64,000 bases of DNA from Mycobacterium sp. (GTDB lineage Bacteria; Actinomycetota; Actinomycetes; Mycobacteriales; Mycobacteriaceae): assembly GCA_016197405.1 (NCBI GenBank), contig JACPVR010000009.1, positions 41,020 to 105,019 of the forward strand, given 5' to 3'. Shown piece by piece: positions 19,005 through 28,432 of this stretch. A program made the position numbers and the translations under genes. Below the pieces are notes generated by a model. The model saw only the letters and a program-made list of their open reading frames with translations, had not been told where the DNA came from and ran no database searches. Each line of letters starts with the position of its first letter. Position 1 is the first letter of the stretch.

Positions 19005-20519
19005 TCAGGCCTGGTGGGTGCGGGCATAGTTTGGGCCCGCATCGCCGCGCTTCAGGCGCGCACGCAATCCGGTTCCCCACCACAGCGCTCCAACGGCGAT
19101 GATGCCGAGGAAGACGTAGCCGTTTCCGGCGAACTGCGGCAGGAATATCAGTGCGACAGCGACCGCCAGGAACGCCACCAACGAGACCACATAGATCGGC
19201 GCCCGAAATCGACCGAGGTCGAATGTGCCGGGTTCGCCCCGGGGGATGGTGTCTTTACGGATGCCGATCAGCAGGCCGATGGTCTGCAGGATGTAGACCG
19301 AGAAGAACAGCAGCGCACCAATTCCCAGGATGAAGTTGAACGCTTTCACACTGACAAGTGCGCTCAACAGCAGCACCGATGCCAACGAGCCGAGGCCGAT
19401 CACCGCATACGTCGGCGTCTTGGTCTTGGGCGAAACATGACGCCACAGGTGCGAGAACGGCAGCATGTTGTCGCGCGCCATCGAGTAGGTCAACCGGGTG
19501 GCCACCAGAACATTCGACAGCAGGCACGCCAAGATGTTGGTCAAGGCAACGGCGACAATGATTTTCGTCACCACCGGACCTGCCTGTTGGTTGATGATCT
19601 CCTCGATCGGTGCCGCGGCGGCGTTCTCCACTGCGGCCTGATCGCGGATGGCAAGGACGTAGACGACGTACATGAGGAACTCGATGACGACCGACGCGAC
19701 CAGCGCGTAGAGCATGGTGCGCGGCACGACGTAGCGCGCATCCTTGGTCTCTTCGGCGACGTCCGCACCAGACTCGACACCGATGAGACCGAAGAAGGGG
19801 CCCAGCGCCGCCGCCAGCCATGCGACGGCATACGAACTGTGACCGTCGGAGGTTCCGCCGGTGAACAGCACCGAGAGCGGTTGGTGATGGTCCGGTGCGG
19901 CGAACGCGATGACGGCCACCATCGCGGTGGCGAGCACAGTGACGACGAGTTCCAGCCCGACACCGACGTTGTTGACCATGGTGGCGAATCGAACTCCGTA
20001 GATGTTGATCATCACGCAGACGAAGGCGACTGCGATCGCGATCAGGATCTGTTCGGTCTGGGTCATATTCCAGCCGAACAGACCGCCCAGATAGCCCGAC
20101 AGAATGAAGCTGACCCCGGCGATACCGCTGAGCCAGCCCATCAATGCCACGAACCCGGTGAACCAACCCAGACTGGGCCCGTTGATCCGGCTGGTCCACT
20201 GGTAGGCGTAACCGGCCAGCGGGATCTTTGCGGTCAGGTCGGCGGCGATCAGCGCCCACAGTCCGAACACCACACCGGCCAACAGCAGCGTCCAGACGAA
20301 CGGGCCGCCGGCGGTGAAATACCCCGCACCGAAGCTGGCGAAGACGGCGGTGGTGGCGCTGATGGTGGCGAAACCGATCGCGAATGAGGCGACCTTGCCG
20401 ACGGAGCGATCCAGTCGCTGTTCGTAGCCGAACTCGGCGAGCCGGGCGTCTTCTGTCTCACCCGCCTTCGACGGCGGTATCGGTGATGGCGAATGTGTGG
20501 GCGTCAGAGCATCTGTCAT
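19005..20519 (-). CDS. APC superfamily amino acid/amine permease
   Basis: A 504-residue integral membrane transporter with about 12 hydrophobic helices. The first shows the APC glycine-rich stretch (GFATISATTAVFASFGAGYF), followed by AGYAYQWTSR and a conserved FFGLIGVESGADVAEETKDA region like amine/GABA/ethanolamine permeases. Start is the ATG at 20519, preceded by GGAG; upstream in-frame sequence lies in the regulatory region. Followed 39 bp later by the transaminase on the same strand. Probable substrate: a primary amine or amino acid. Confidence 0.9.
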   Translation of the reverse strand: MTDALTPTHSPSPIPPSKAGETEDARLAEFGYEQRLDRSVGKVASFAIGFATISATTAVFASFGAGYFTAGGPFVWTLLLAGVVFGLWALIAADLTAKIPLAGYAYQWTSRINGPSLGWFTGFVALMGWLSGIAGVSFILSGYLGGLFGWNMTQTEQILIAIAVAFVCVMINIYGVRFATMVNNVGVGLELVVTVLATAMVAVIAFAAPDHHQPLSVLFTGGTSDGHSSYAVAWLAAALGPFFGLIGVESGADVAEETKDARYVVPRTMLYALVASVVIEFLMYVVYVLAIRDQAAVENAAAAPIEEIINQQAGPVVTKIIVAVALTNILACLLSNVLVATRLTYSMARDNMLPFSHLWRHVSPKTKTPTYAVIGLGSLASVLLLSALVSVKAFNFILGIGALLFFSVYILQTIGLLIGIRKDTIPRGEPGTFDLGRFRAPIYVVSLVAFLAVAVALIFLPQFAGNGYVFLGIIAVGALWWGTGLRARLKRGDAGPNYARTHQA

Positions 20520-20609
20520 GGTCACTCCAGGTCGAACGAGACGTGAATCGCAGGTGGTGACAGGAAATCGTGTCGGCGCCCATTGCGGAAGTTCGATATT
20601 TTGATCTGG

Positions 20610-20628
20610 TGATAACCCACGGTTATCA
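20610..20628. promoter_or_regulatory. perfect inverted repeat, likely LysR operator of the amine operon
   Basis: TGATAACC-CAC-GGTTATCA: 8-bp perfect arms, 3-bp centre, embedding ATAAC-N7-GTTAT, the shape of a LysR-type recognition site. It lies 91-109 bp upstream of the permease ATG and overlaps the stop codon of the LysR gene. Confidence 0.7.
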
Positions 20629-21492
20629 GTCGACCTCTTCGCCGAAATTCCACTGCTCCTGCACATGTCTGACCAGCGCCTCCGCCTGCGGCGACAATGA
20701 TCCGGGCCGCCAGGCCAGCGCCGTGCGACTGAGCGGTCGGCCGGTGATCGGAACGTAGGAGATACCAGGGCGGTCGTAGAACTCGGCCACCGACGACGTG
20801 GTGAAGCTGATGCCCAGACCCCGGGCAACCATGGTCGTCTCGGCTTCATAGGTCGCTGCCACCCCGCCGATGGTCGGCGGGCGGTTCTCCCGCAGGTCCA
20901 TCGCCATCCAGTAGTCCCGCCACGGGCCCGCTGACACCGGGGCACAGATGATCGGGTCGTCGAGCAGTTCCCGGATCTCGATCTCCGTATGGCCCGCGAA
21001 CCGGTGATCGCGGGGCAGGCAAGCGACCCAGGTTTCGGTGTCCAGGATCAGCATCCGGTGTTCGGGCAGGTCCACCGGTGGCCGGATGAGCGCGACCTCG
21101 GTGCTCCCGTCGGCCAATCCGGCCGTCGGATTGGCGAAGTCATATTCGATAGGTTCGACGATCACGTCGGGATAGGCGGTTTCAAAGTGCCGGACGATCC
21201 GGAACAGCAGATCCGCGCCGGTACCGATCAGGTAACCCAGCCGCAGAACGCCTTGGCGGGTGCCCGAGAGGGTGACGAGATTGGCCACCACCGTGTCGAT
21301 GCCGCCGAGGGCCTGCTGGACCTGGGGCAGCCACGCCGCACCCAGGTCTGTCAGTGCCACTTCGTGGGTGTTCCGGGTGAAAAGCGCGACGCCGAAGCGC
21401 TGCTCGAGTTGCTTGATCGCCGTCGACAAAGCCGGCTGGGTGATGAACAGCTTCTCAGCCGCGCGTCGGTAATTGAGTTCTGCGCCGAGCAC
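20626..21492 (-). CDS. LysR-type transcriptional regulator (start uncertain)
   Basis: N-terminal winged helix-turn-helix (NYRRAAEKLFITQPALSTAIKQLEQ) followed by an effector-binding domain, about 288 residues from GTG. LysR proteins normally begin about ten residues earlier, and those residues are encoded here (TLRQLRYFAV) but no ATG/GTG/TTG precedes them before an in-frame TGA at 21544-21546. An AGGAGG site and ATG (21522-21524) do exist, but in another frame. Either an unusual start codon is used, a short indel has occurred, or the shorter GTG start is real. Likely controls the downstream permease-transaminase-racemase operon. Confidence 0.85.
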   Translation of the reverse strand: MLGAELNYRRAAEKLFITQPALSTAIKQLEQRFGVALFTRNTHEVALTDLGAAWLPQVQQALGGIDTVVANLVTLSGTRQGVLRLGYLIGTGADLLFRIVRHFETAYPDVIVEPIEYDFANPTAGLADGSTEVALIRPPVDLPEHRMLILDTETWVACLPRDHRFAGHTEIEIRELLDDPIICAPVSAGPWRDYWMAMDLRENRPPTIGGVAATYEAETTMVARGLGISFTTSSVAEFYDRPGISYVPITGRPLSRTALAWRPGSLSPQAEALVRHVQEQWNFGEEVD

Positions 21493-21607
21493 GGCGAAAT
21501 ATCGCAGCTGACGCAGGGTGACATCGGCAGACGTAGGCCCTCCTCAGTCGGCTGTCCCCGGGCCTCGATGCTAGACAGGCCCGGCGATCTGCGTCGGCTA
21601 TCCGGGC

Positions 21608-22393
21608 TCAGCCCGGCGTCCGCGACAGCCAATCCGTGACGATCGCGACCCACCCAGCCGGGTCCTCCTGGAATGTCATGTGGCCCGCGTCGATAGTGGC
21701 CAGCTCGCCTCGCGGTAGTCGGTCTGCCAGCGGCTCGGCGAGTTCGGGACGGGTCAGGATGTCTTGTTCACCGGCCAGCACCAATGTCGGTCGGGCGATG
21801 CGGTGGATCCGATCCAAGGTGTCGTGGCCGGCGCAGGCCCGGGCCGCAGCCGCAAAGCCGAGCAGATTGAAGCCCGACCCGTCGGCCCAGTCCGCTTCCG
21901 GGTGGCCGGCCAGGTACTCGGGGCTGAAGCTCAACAGGTTGGCGAACTGCGCCAACTCGGTCGCCAACCCCTTGTCGGCCAGCGTGATCAGGTGCTCGAA
22001 CAACAGGACACAGAAGGCATCCGATTGCGCCCAGGTATTGGTCAACACGGCCCGGCGGATCGCGTCGGGGTGAGCGAGCATCCACTCCTGACAGATGGCA
22101 CCGCCCATCGACGAGCCGACGACGGTCAGGTCCGCAAGCCCCAATGCGCTGGTCACCGCGTGAGCGTCAGCGGCCAGTTGAGCCACCGTGTAAGGGCCCG
22201 GCGAGGTGATGCTGCCGCCGATACCGCGGTTGTCGAAGGTCAGGCACCGGTAGCAGGAGAACGCCGGAACCACATCCGACCACGAACGGTGGTCATCTCC
22301 CAGCCCCGCGACGAATACCAGCGCACGGCCGTCCGGATCGCCGGACTCCTCGACGAGGAAAGCACCGCGCGCGGTCTCTACAACCGTCGTCAT
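21608..22393 (-). CDS. alpha/beta hydrolase
   Basis: A 261-residue alpha/beta-hydrolase: oxyanion region FVAGLGDDHRSW, FDNRGIGGS, nucleophile elbow VVGSSMGGAI, acid in LVLAGEQDILT and histidine in TIDAGHMTF. This is the wording of epoxide-hydrolase/3-oxoadipate enol-lactonase-like proteins; the substrate is not predictable. Start is the ATG giving MTTVVETARG, preceded by a GGTAGGGG ribosome site. A GC hairpin (CCGGGC-TCA-GCCCGG, 21602-21616) spans its stop codon. Divergent from dapD with a 102 bp spacer. Confidence 0.88.
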   Translation of the reverse strand: MTTVVETARGAFLVEESGDPDGRALVFVAGLGDDHRSWSDVVPAFSCYRCLTFDNRGIGGSITSPGPYTVAQLAADAHAVTSALGLADLTVVGSSMGGAICQEWMLAHPDAIRRAVLTNTWAQSDAFCVLLFEHLITLADKGLATELAQFANLLSFSPEYLAGHPEADWADGSGFNLLGFAAAARACAGHDTLDRIHRIARPTLVLAGEQDILTRPELAEPLADRLPRGELATIDAGHMTFQEDPAGWVAIVTDWLSRTPG

Positions 22394-22495
22394 GCCCCTA
22401 CCGGCCGCCGCTGTGACCGTTCGAAGATCCGCACGCGACCAGCGTAATGGAGGTTGGTGGGCAAGATTCGGGCATGGCAGAGGCGCCCAGTAGCC

Positions 22496-23446
22496 TTGAC
22501 CATCGTGACTGGAGCTTCTGGTATCGGATTGGCGACTCTGACGACTGACGGAACGGTGCTCGACACCTGGTTCCCGGCGCCCGAGCTGGGCGCGTTCGAC
22601 CAGGGTGGGACCACCCGGCTGTCGGTGGCCGAGGTTACCGACGAACTGTCGGAGCTGGTCGGCAGCGACCCGGACCGGGGCACCGAGACGATTCTGGTGC
22701 GGACCACGATCAACGATCTGTCTGCGGAGGCCGCCGACACCTACGACGTGTACCTGCGACTGCACCTGCTCTCGCACCGTCTGGTCGCACCGCACGGGCT
22801 GAACGCCGCCGGATTCTTCGGCAAGCTCACCAACGTGGTGTGGACCAACTTCGGTCCCTGCGCTGTCGACGGTTTCGAGTCGGTGCGGGCCCGGCTGCGC
22901 CGCCGGGGTCCGGTGACGGTGTTCGGCGTCGACAAGTTCCCGCGCATGGTCGATTACGTGGTGCCCGCCGGAGTTCGTATCGCCGACGCCGACCGGGTCC
23001 GCCTGGGGGCGCATCTGGCCTCCGGAACCACGGTCATGCATGAGGGTTTCGTGAACTTCAACGCGGGCACGCTGGGCACTTCGATGGTGGAGGGCCGGAT
23101 CTCCGCGGGTGTGGTGGTCGACGACGGCTCCGATGTCGGGGGCGGCGCATCGATCATGGGCACCTTGTCCGGTGGCGGCAGTGAGGTCATATCGCTGGGC
23201 AAGCGCTGCCTGCTGGGCGCCAACTCCGGGTTGGGCATCTCGCTCGGCGATGACTGTGTTGTCGAGGCCGGTCTGTATGTCACGGCGGGAACCAAGGTGA
23301 CGGTGGACGGGAAGTCGATCAAGGCCCGCGAACTGTCGGGCTCCAACAACCTGCTGTTCCGCCGGAATTCGCTGACCGGCGCCGTCGAGGTGGTCGGCCG
23401 CGACGGGCACGGCATCACGCTCAACGAGGCACTGCACGCGAACTGA
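22496..23446 (+). CDS. dapD: 2,3,4,5-tetrahydropyridine-2,6-dicarboxylate N-succinyltransferase
   Basis: About 316 residues, matching M. tuberculosis DapD (Rv1201c) almost end to end as I remember it: [12 protein letters not shown] start, [32 protein letters not shown], then a left-handed beta-helix of hexapeptides ([31 protein letters not shown]) and C-terminal LHAN. Succinylates tetrahydrodipicolinate in lysine/DAP synthesis. The start that fits family length is TTG (22496); a GTG three codons later is the alternative. Divergent from the alpha/beta hydrolase. Confidence 0.95.
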   Translation: MTIVTGASGIGLATLTTDGTVLDTWFPAPELGAFDQGGTTRLSVAEVTDELSELVGSDPDRGTETILVRTTINDLSAEAADTYDVYLRLHLLSHRLVAPHGLNAAGFFGKLTNVVWTNFGPCAVDGFESVRARLRRRGPVTVFGVDKFPRMVDYVVPAGVRIADADRVRLGAHLASGTTVMHEGFVNFNAGTLGTSMVEGRISAGVVVDDGSDVGGGASIMGTLSGGGSEVISLGKRCLLGANSGLGISLGDDCVVEAGLYVTAGTKVTVDGKSIKARELSGSNNLLFRRNSLTGAVEVVGRDGHGITLNEALHAN

Positions 23447-23476
23447 CCACAGGAACCCGCGGGGGCGGGTGCTGGA

Positions 23477-24130
23477 TCAGGCCGTGGCCTCGCCGAGGCC
23501 CACCGGGCCCTCGTTCTCCAGGGCGACACCGTAAAGGAAGCTGCGGATCCGTTCGGCGAACATCTCTTTGACGGTCAGCTCGTTCGCGCTGAGCGCCTCG
23601 GCGAGATGCGGGTATTCGGCTGCCTTGATGTCGGGGAACAACGCATGCCTGCCGCGCGGACTGCGCACCGCCTCGGCCAGAACGGCACCGATACAAAGAG
23701 TTTCGATACCGTCGAGGATCCGCACGTGCAGGTGAACCGCGACCCCCGATTCGCCGAGGAATCTGGCGGCATCCTCGAAGCTGGTGACAAGCGTCTCGCG
23801 CGGCAGGTGCTCGATCAGGATCGGTGCCGCGTTGCGGTGCCGCAGAACCGACTGCCGGAAGTTCAGCGCCAGCGTGACGAAGTACTCCGGCCAGTCCGGA
23901 CCGGGCGCACGCCGCGGTTTGATGACGGACTTTCCGGCGATATGCCGCGCGATCGCGGACAGGATCTCGTTCTTGTCGGCGAAGTGATGGTAGAGCGACG
24001 GTGCGCGCACACCGAGGTGATTGGCCAAGCGCGGCAAGCTGAACGCATCGAGACCCTCGGAGTCGATGATCTCGATCGACGCCTGCACCGCCGCCGTGCG
24101 ACTGATCAGCGGCTTGGACGGTCGCCCCAT
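23477..24130 (-). CDS. TetR family regulator 1 of the catabolic island
   Basis: A 217-residue regulator: GRPSKPLISR start, helix-turn-helix LPRLANHLGVRAPSLYHHFADKNEIL, then a ligand-binding helical domain that resembles TetR_C-type members. It opens the island immediately after dapD (convergent, 30 bp gap) and is oriented with the downstream aldehyde dehydrogenase on the same strand. Its upstream region (24131-24216) contains ACCTAATGG and a TAAGGT-type -10, words shared with other island promoters. Autoregulation is plausible. Confidence 0.9.
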   Translation of the reverse strand: MGRPSKPLISRTAAVQASIEIIDSEGLDAFSLPRLANHLGVRAPSLYHHFADKNEILSAIARHIAGKSVIKPRRAPGPDWPEYFVTLALNFRQSVLRHRNAAPILIEHLPRETLVTSFEDAARFLGESGVAVHLHVRILDGIETLCIGAVLAEAVRSPRGRHALFPDIKAAEYPHLAEALSANELTVKEMFAERIRSFLYGVALENEGPVGLGEATA

Positions 24131-24216
24131 GTCACACTCCCCGATAACCTAATGGAACTCGCTTACCTTACCCCGTCGCACGGCCCGAAAGATGTTCACA
24201 CGAGCCGAACCCGCTG

Positions 24217-25770
24217 TCAGTGACGCCCGGTGATTCCCAGTCGCCGGCGCCAGTCGTGGGCACCGAGCAGCCGTGTCGCCCGGGCGATCACGCGCGCTTT
24301 CGCAGGCAACACCGGGTACCACAACGGCTCCGACTTCAGCGAAAAGCGTTCTTCCACCACCGATTGCTGACGGCAATACTTCAGCACGCCGTTCGCCCCG
24401 CCGAACCGCGTGCCCAATCCCGAGTTCTTCCACCCACCCATCGGAACCGGCATCTGGAATGTCGCGACCAGGGCATTGTTGACCGATACCGACCCCGCCT
24501 CGATACGCCGGGACAACCGGTCAGCGGTCGCCCGGTCGCGCGTCCACAGACTCGAGCTCAACCCGTAATCGGAATCGTTGGCCAACCTGATCGCCTCTTC
24601 GGCATCGGCGACGCGCATGATCGCCAGGGTCGGTCCGAACGTCTCCTCACGCATGCACGTCATGGAGTGGTCGACGTCGACCAGAACCGTGGGAGCGAAG
24701 AAGTTGCCGTCCGCGCCTCGGGTACCCCCGCAGAGGATCTTGGCGCCTTTGGCGACCGCATCGGCGACGTGTTCGGCGACGATGTCGACTTGCGCGGACG
24801 TGACCATGGCACCGATATCGCATGTGTAGCTGCCGGGCTCGTCCATTCCCTGCCGCAGTGCGCTCACCTTCTCGGTCACCAGGGCGACGAACTCGTCATA
24901 GACGGCCGACTCGACGTAAACGCGTTCCACACCAACGCAGGCCTGCCCGGAATTGGTCATACCGCCCCACACCGCCGCGCCGGCGGCTCGTTCGACATCG
25001 GCGTCGGCAAGCACGATGAAGGCATCCTTGCCACCGAGTTCGAGGCTGCACGGGATCAGCCGTTCGGCACATCGCACGGCGATGGCACGTCCGGTCCGCA
25101 CGGATCCGGTGAACATCACCATGTCCACTTCGTCGACGACGGCCACACCGGCCGCGCCGCCGCCGGTCACGCAGGCCAGCACCGCCGGCGCACCGATCTC
25201 CTCGTTCCAGCCACGCACCGCCTCGGCCCAGGCGAGCGGTGTCACCTCGGACGGTTTGCACAGCACCGCGGCCCCGGCCACCAGCGCTCCTGCGACATCC
25301 ATCATCGGCCCCGCCAACGGCCCGTTCCACGGCGTGATCAGCCCGACCAGCTGGTGTGGCCGAACCTGAACGCGCAAGCGTCGCACCGAGTTCGCCGGTC
25401 CTGCCGGTTTCACCTTTCGATCGGTCAGGAATTTCTCGGCGTTCTTGGTGAAGTAGTTGACGACGTCGATCACGACCGCCATCTCCATCGACGCATCGGC
25501 CCAGGACTTACCGGTTTCCTGTTGTACCAATGTCAGTATTCGGCGCTCGTTGTCCAGTAGCCAGTCCAGCCACCTCAGCAGATGCGCGCTGCGCCCACGG
25601 GCGCCCAACGCTTCCCAGGCCGGCTGGGCCGATCGCAGCCGGGCCGCCAGGGCGCTGACGTCGACGGCGCCCAGCTCGGGCACAGAACCGACGATCCGAC
25701 CGTCGGCCGGGCACCGCACCTCGATGCGCGACCGAACCTCCGGTGCTGGGGCGGTGACGATTTGGTCCAT
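24217..25770 (-). CDS. NAD(P)-dependent aldehyde dehydrogenase 1
   Basis: A 517-residue ALDH-superfamily enzyme oxidising an aldehyde to the acid. Motifs: LITPWNGPLAGPM, FTGSVRTGRAI (cofactor site), catalytic Glu in LELGGKDAF, catalytic Cys in SGQACVGVERVYV. It has a C-terminal extension of about 45 residues beyond the usual end, rich in Arg. Start ATG at 25770 with a GAGGAGAA ribosome-binding site; longer open frame upstream crosses the AT-rich promoter. Divergent from the ferredoxin gene. Succinate-semialdehyde-type by general look; substrate unknown. Confidence 0.92.
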   Translation of the reverse strand: MDQIVTAPAPEVRSRIEVRCPADGRIVGSVPELGAVDVSALAARLRSAQPAWEALGARGRSAHLLRWLDWLLDNERRILTLVQQETGKSWADASMEMAVVIDVVNYFTKNAEKFLTDRKVKPAGPANSVRRLRVQVRPHQLVGLITPWNGPLAGPMMDVAGALVAGAAVLCKPSEVTPLAWAEAVRGWNEEIGAPAVLACVTGGGAAGVAVVDEVDMVMFTGSVRTGRAIAVRCAERLIPCSLELGGKDAFIVLADADVERAAGAAVWGGMTNSGQACVGVERVYVESAVYDEFVALVTEKVSALRQGMDEPGSYTCDIGAMVTSAQVDIVAEHVADAVAKGAKILCGGTRGADGNFFAPTVLVDVDHSMTCMREETFGPTLAIMRVADAEEAIRLANDSDYGLSSSLWTRDRATADRLSRRIEAGSVSVNNALVATFQMPVPMGGWKNSGLGTRFGGANGVLKYCRQQSVVEERFSLKSEPLWYPVLPAKARVIARATRLLGAHDWRRRLGITGRH

Positions 25771-25804
25771 CGGTGATGCTTCTCCTCGGTAACGGTGTCG
25801 CCCG

Positions 25805-26108
<304 letters not shown>

Positions 26109-26191
26109 CTAGAGCCGGTTCTGGACCTGCCGCGGCACATGGCCGCCGCAGGCACGTCTGAACTGGCCATATCGTCCTGTCAAGCGCCGTA

Positions 26192-26233
26192 TGACACTCC
26201 TTGATTGACGTCTCTTACCTATCGGCGTAAGGT
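26192..26233 (+). promoter_or_regulatory. Rieske-operon promoter with ACCT-N9-AGGT operator (copy A)
   Basis: -35 TTGACG (26205-26210), 17-bp spacer, -10 TAAGGT (26228-26233). The spacer plus -10 contains ACCTATCGGCGTAAGGT (26217-26233), an imperfect 17-bp inverted repeat. The 42-bp block matches copy B upstream of the SDR gene at 38 of 42 positions. Confidence 0.82.
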
Positions 26234-26352
26234 TTTTTACACCGGTGGCCAGAGTCACAGGACGTGTGCCGTGCACCCGCCACCGATGACGGGACAACCG
26301 TCAGTGCACAGCCTCGCCGGTCGTATTCACCGAAGAAGAAGTAAGGCACATC

Positions 26353-27531
26353 ATGACCACATCGCTCCCCAGACAGGACCGCATCCGACGGGCGCTGGAG
26401 CTGCTGCGTAACGAGACGACCGACAAGTTCGACGATGTCGTCGAATTCTCCGCACACGAGTTCACCGATCCGGTTCTGGCCCAGCAGGAGCGGGACCACA
26501 TCTTCGGCAGAGTCCCGTCGATCGTGGCGCACAGCACGGAGCTGTCGAAGGCCTACGACTTCCTCGCCGTCCAGATGCCGCGAAACAACGTCATAGTCGT
26601 CCGGCAGAAAGACGGCGGCATCAAGGCTTTCGTCAATCTGTGCCGGCATCGGGGCGCCATGCTGGAGGAAAGCGAGAAGGGCCGCTGCCGGTTCTTCTCG
26701 TGCCAATACCATCGCTGGTCGTACAACCCTGACGGATCACTGCGAATGGTGACCCGCGACAACACATTCGGTGAGATCGACCATGGTGAACACGGACTCA
26801 TCGAGTTACCGTGCGAGGAGCGACACGGGTTCATCTGGCTCGTCGACAATGCGCACGCCACCATCGATGTCGCCGATTGGCTGGGTCCCGAGATGGATAC
26901 CATCCTGGCCGGCTATCACCTCGACGAGCTGGAATGTGTGCGCTCGGCCGGGTTCGACGAACCCACGAACTGGAAGATCATGCAGGACGCCTTCCTGGAC
27001 GGCTACCACATCCAGTACGCGCATCCGAACACCGCGGGCAAGATCATCCACACCAACGTCATGGCATTCGAGGATTTCGGCAGGCACTGCCGGTTCATCG
27101 CGCCGCGCAAATCGATCGACCGTTGGCTGGAGGAGGACCCCGGCGACCGTCAGCTCGACCGCTACGTCACCGAGACACACTTCCTGCTGCCCAACAGCAC
27201 CCTGCTGCGGCAACCCGACCACTTCCAGTTGCTGACCTTCCGCCCGCATCCGCAGGATCCGACCCGGTCCCGGATGGAGCAGCGCCTCTTGGTGCCGTCG
27301 GTGGAGAACTCGGGAATGACCGAGGAACACTGGAACAAACTGTGGGACAAGAACTGGCAGATCCTGCTCGCGGTGTTGCACAACGAAGACTTCCCCCTGC
27401 TGCGAAACTCGCAGCGCGGGATGTCGAGTGCCGATGCCGGTGATATGTTGCTGGGCCGCAACGAGACTGCCAATCAGGTTTTCCGCCGCGAGACCAAGAA
27501 GCTGATCGCCGAGGGCACCGGCACATGCTGA
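26353..27531 (+). CDS. Rieske non-heme iron oxygenase, alpha subunit
   Basis: A 392-residue oxygenase component. Rieske [2Fe-2S] ligands: C97-x-H99 (CRHRG) and C117-x2-H120 (CQYHRW). The catalytic domain carries the bridging Asp (about D215) and iron ligands H218 and H223 in FLDGYHIQYAH, with a late Asp in NEDFPLL as third ligand. It inserts oxygen into hydrophobic or aromatic C-H/C=C bonds with electrons from a partner. First gene of the operon Rieske-GNAT-DUF35-thiolase-ligase. No small beta subunit or reductase nearby. Substrate not predictable. Confidence 0.93.
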   Translation: MTTSLPRQDRIRRALELLRNETTDKFDDVVEFSAHEFTDPVLAQQERDHIFGRVPSIVAHSTELSKAYDFLAVQMPRNNVIVVRQKDGGIKAFVNLCRHRGAMLEESEKGRCRFFSCQYHRWSYNPDGSLRMVTRDNTFGEIDHGEHGLIELPCEERHGFIWLVDNAHATIDVADWLGPEMDTILAGYHLDELECVRSAGFDEPTNWKIMQDAFLDGYHIQYAHPNTAGKIIHTNVMAFEDFGRHCRFIAPRKSIDRWLEEDPGDRQLDRYVTETHFLLPNSTLLRQPDHFQLLTFRPHPQDPTRSRMEQRLLVPSVENSGMTEEHWNKLWDKNWQILLAVLHNEDFPLLRNSQRGMSSADAGDMLLGRNETANQVFRRETKKLIAEGTGTC

Positions 27532-27535
27532 CCCG

Positions 27536-28432
27536 ATGATCAAGTACGAGTGGCGCGAGAGCCTGAGCCCCACCGAGTCCATCGAACTCGCCGACATGCT
27601 CAGTCGAGCAGCAGATTACGATGCCGAGCCGGAGTACACGACAATCGATTTCCGTGATGTCGAACAAGCGATGAAACAGCCGGACCCGTCGTTTCGGCAC
27701 CTGCTGGTCTGGATGCTTCCGCACGCGACGGCGATGGGTGCGCCCGATCAGCCGGAGCGGATCGCGGCATTGCTGCGGATTCGCGTGTTCGGCAACGGCG
27801 CAGGCGAGGCTGCACTCGTCGTCGATCCGCGGCTGCGCTCGATCGGTATCGTCACGCTGCTGCTGGAACGCGTCGGCCTGGACACCTCGGCGGTTGACGG
27901 CTGGCTGGGTACCGGTGTGCACACGCTGACCGCCTGGGCCCAAGGCAATCACCCGGCCGCCGGCCGGATCAGCAATCGATTCCTCATCCCCCGGACGAGG
28001 CGCGTGTGGAAGCTCATCCGCGCCACGGATTCGGTGCGGGAGGCAGCCGGCGCACCGGTCCTGGAGCCCATGTCGGTGGCAGCCCTCGATGACCTCGGTT
28101 GGGCTTGCAAGCTCTCGGCCACCGCACCATGCCACGCGCTACGCGAGGGCGGACGGGTCATCGGCGCCGTCACCCTCGACCTCACGCCCTCGTCATCGGA
28201 GGAGTTCGGCTCCTGCGCCACGATCCGCGCCGTGGCCAATGCACCCAACGCCGATGCGCAGCAACGCAGGAAACTGCTCGACGGTGCGGCCGCCATCGCG
28301 CACGACGCGGGGCGCACCGGCCTCGTCGTCTACGTCGACTCCGACGATTCCCGTCTGGTCATTGCCTGCCGGCTGACCAACTTCCAGCACGATCGCACCG
28401 ATGTTCTCCTACAGCTCGGAGGCTTTTCATGA
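27536..28432 (+). CDS. MshD-like tandem GNAT acetyltransferase homologue
   Basis: A 298-residue protein with two GNAT-like halves. The first has LVVDPRLRSIGIVTLLLERVG, a degraded acetyl-CoA loop, followed by LTAWAQGNHPAAGRISNRF and RRVWKLIRA, which echo mycothiol synthase MshD (the 'WAHGN-PAAR' segment). The second half has a weaker GNAT pattern. Mycothiol synthesis needs one MshD encoded elsewhere, so this is a divergent relative in a catabolic operon. It lies 4 bp after the Rieske stop and overlaps the next gene by ATGA. Its substrate is unknown; possibly a CoA-ester or amino intermediate. Confidence 0.6.
   Translation: MIKYEWRESLSPTESIELADMLSRAADYDAEPEYTTIDFRDVEQAMKQPDPSFRHLLVWMLPHATAMGAPDQPERIAALLRIRVFGNGAGEAALVVDPRLRSIGIVTLLLERVGLDTSAVDGWLGTGVHTLTAWAQGNHPAAGRISNRFLIPRTRRVWKLIRATDSVREAAGAPVLEPMSVAALDDLGWACKLSATAPCHALREGGRVIGAVTLDLTPSSSEEFGSCATIRAVANAPNADAQQRRKLLDGAAAIAHDAGRTGLVVYVDSDDSRLVIACRLTNFQHDRTDVLLQLGGFS

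Noticed and set aside
21602..21616. CCGGGC-TCA-GCCCGG hairpin at the alpha/beta hydrolase stop
   Set aside because: Short GC stem across a stop codon without a T-run; chance occurrence in this base composition is likely, so it was not listed as a terminator.
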